Source of the DNA: Massilia sp.
GTDB taxonomy: Bacteria; Pseudomonadota; Gammaproteobacteria; Burkholderiales; Burkholderiaceae_D
Assembly: GCA_003520365.1 (NCBI GenBank)
Contig: DOUW01000234.1
Coordinates: 8,810 to 22,797 of the forward strand
Reading direction: 5' to 3'
DNA: 13,988 nt
The translations under genes and the position numbers were made by a program. A model generated the notes under the pieces. That model did not search any database, was not told the origin of the DNA, and saw only the letters and a list, made by a program, of their open reading frames with translations. This document shows positions 13,746 to 13,988 of the stretch, piece after piece (positions within the stretch are counted from its first letter, which is position 1; the number at the start of each line of letters is the position of its first letter).

Positions 13746-13988
13746 ATGCAGAACACCCTCTTTTTCGCCGCGGCCTTCCTGTACGCGGCTTGCGCCCTGC
13801 TGCCGTCGCGCCGGGGCGCCGTCATATCCGGCGTCACCGCGCTGGCCTGGCTGGTCCATGGCGCGGCGCTGTGGAGCGCCGCCTTCGGGCCGGGCAGCTT
13901 GCGCATCGGTTTCGCCATCATGCTCTCGTCCGCGCTGTGGGGCTCGGTGGCCGCCTACTGGGTCGAAAGCCGCAACTTCGCGCTCGAC
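13746..13988 (+). CDS. Cytochrome c assembly protein, YpjD/CcsA-like (5' part only)
   Basis: An open frame of 81 codons runs from ATG into the window end. The protein begins MQNTLFFAAAFLYAACALLP and alternates hydrophobic helices (about 4-19, 25-45, 50-68) with short polar turns. This is typical of the N-terminal membrane helices of the CcsA/YpjD family, which is related to haem-handling proteins of cytochrome c maturation. The haem-binding WWD-like region and conserved histidines would lie beyond the window. The identification rests on this start and on the position near ffh, since ypjD is next to and divergent from ffh in E. coli and many betaproteobacteria. There is no Shine-Dalgarno; a -10-like box lies six bases upstream. 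Confidence 0.75.
   Translation, partial: MQNTLFFAAAFLYAACALLPSRRGAVISGVTALAWLVHGAALWSAAFGPGSLRIGFAIMLSSALWGSVAAYWVESRNFALD

Noticed and set aside
1..13988. CRISPR arrays, intact insertion sequences, toxin-antitoxin or phage defence genes
   Set aside because: No regularly spaced direct repeats, transposase, nuclease, toxin or defence-type proteins were seen on either strand.

Overview
The window is GC-rich, densely coded chromosomal DNA. It most likely comes from a betaproteobacterium of the Oxalobacteraceae (Massilia/Telluria/Duganella type). This is inferred from the gene content and order (rppH divergent from proS, proS overlapping a lytic transglycosylase gene, ffh, a ypjD-type cytochrome c assembly gene, DUF1841, a bacterial SWIB protein) and from codon composition. 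No database search was possible. Most of the window is a housekeeping backbone, with several accessory insertions and repeats that are its more unusual part.

Left part (1-3044): three minus-strand genes. These are a DUF1841 protein, a secreted protein with two retropepsin-like aspartic protease lobes plus a Sel1-like helical tail, and the RNA pyrophosphohydrolase RppH. RppH ends in a strong intrinsic terminator. The protease gene has a promoter whose -35 lies in an 8-bp inverted repeat and looks leaderless. A 204-bp AT-rich divergent promoter region separates rppH from proS.

Middle part (3045-9220): proS overlaps the start of a periplasmic lytic transglycosylase gene by four bases (GTGA). 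A short spacer carries a tRNA-5'-end-like fragment on the minus strand. Next come two tandem PhoA-type alkaline phosphatase paralogues, the first a lipoprotein and the second probably soluble and exported. They differ at one metal-site residue (D versus H). A bidirectional terminator separates them from a convergent minus-strand gene for a SWIB-domain protein with an Ala/Lys/Pro-rich, histone-H1-like tail. Phased A/T tracts lie upstream of the SWIB gene.

Right part (9221-13988): ffh (SRP GTPase, minus strand) and the start of a ypjD/CcsA-like gene (plus strand, cut by the window end). These two are commonly adjacent and divergent in other proteobacteria. Here a complete three-gene ABC importer operon of the nitrate/sulfonate/taurine type (binding protein, permease, ATPase) sits between them, preceded by its own promoter and an operator-like inverted repeat.

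Four copies of a REP-like palindrome (GTAGGGTGGGCAC...GTGCCCACGCGG) are scattered through the window. Three begin one or two bases after a stop codon in the same orientation relative to the gene, and two form an inverted pair between the ABC operon and ypjD. No CRISPR array, intact insertion sequence, complete tRNA or rRNA was seen. No stretch longer than 300 bases lacks a gene. I see no clear multi-gene defence or otherwise unprecedented system. The most interesting points are the stop-codon-linked palindrome family, the paired phosphatases with different metal sites, the double-lobed protease and the SWIB gene.
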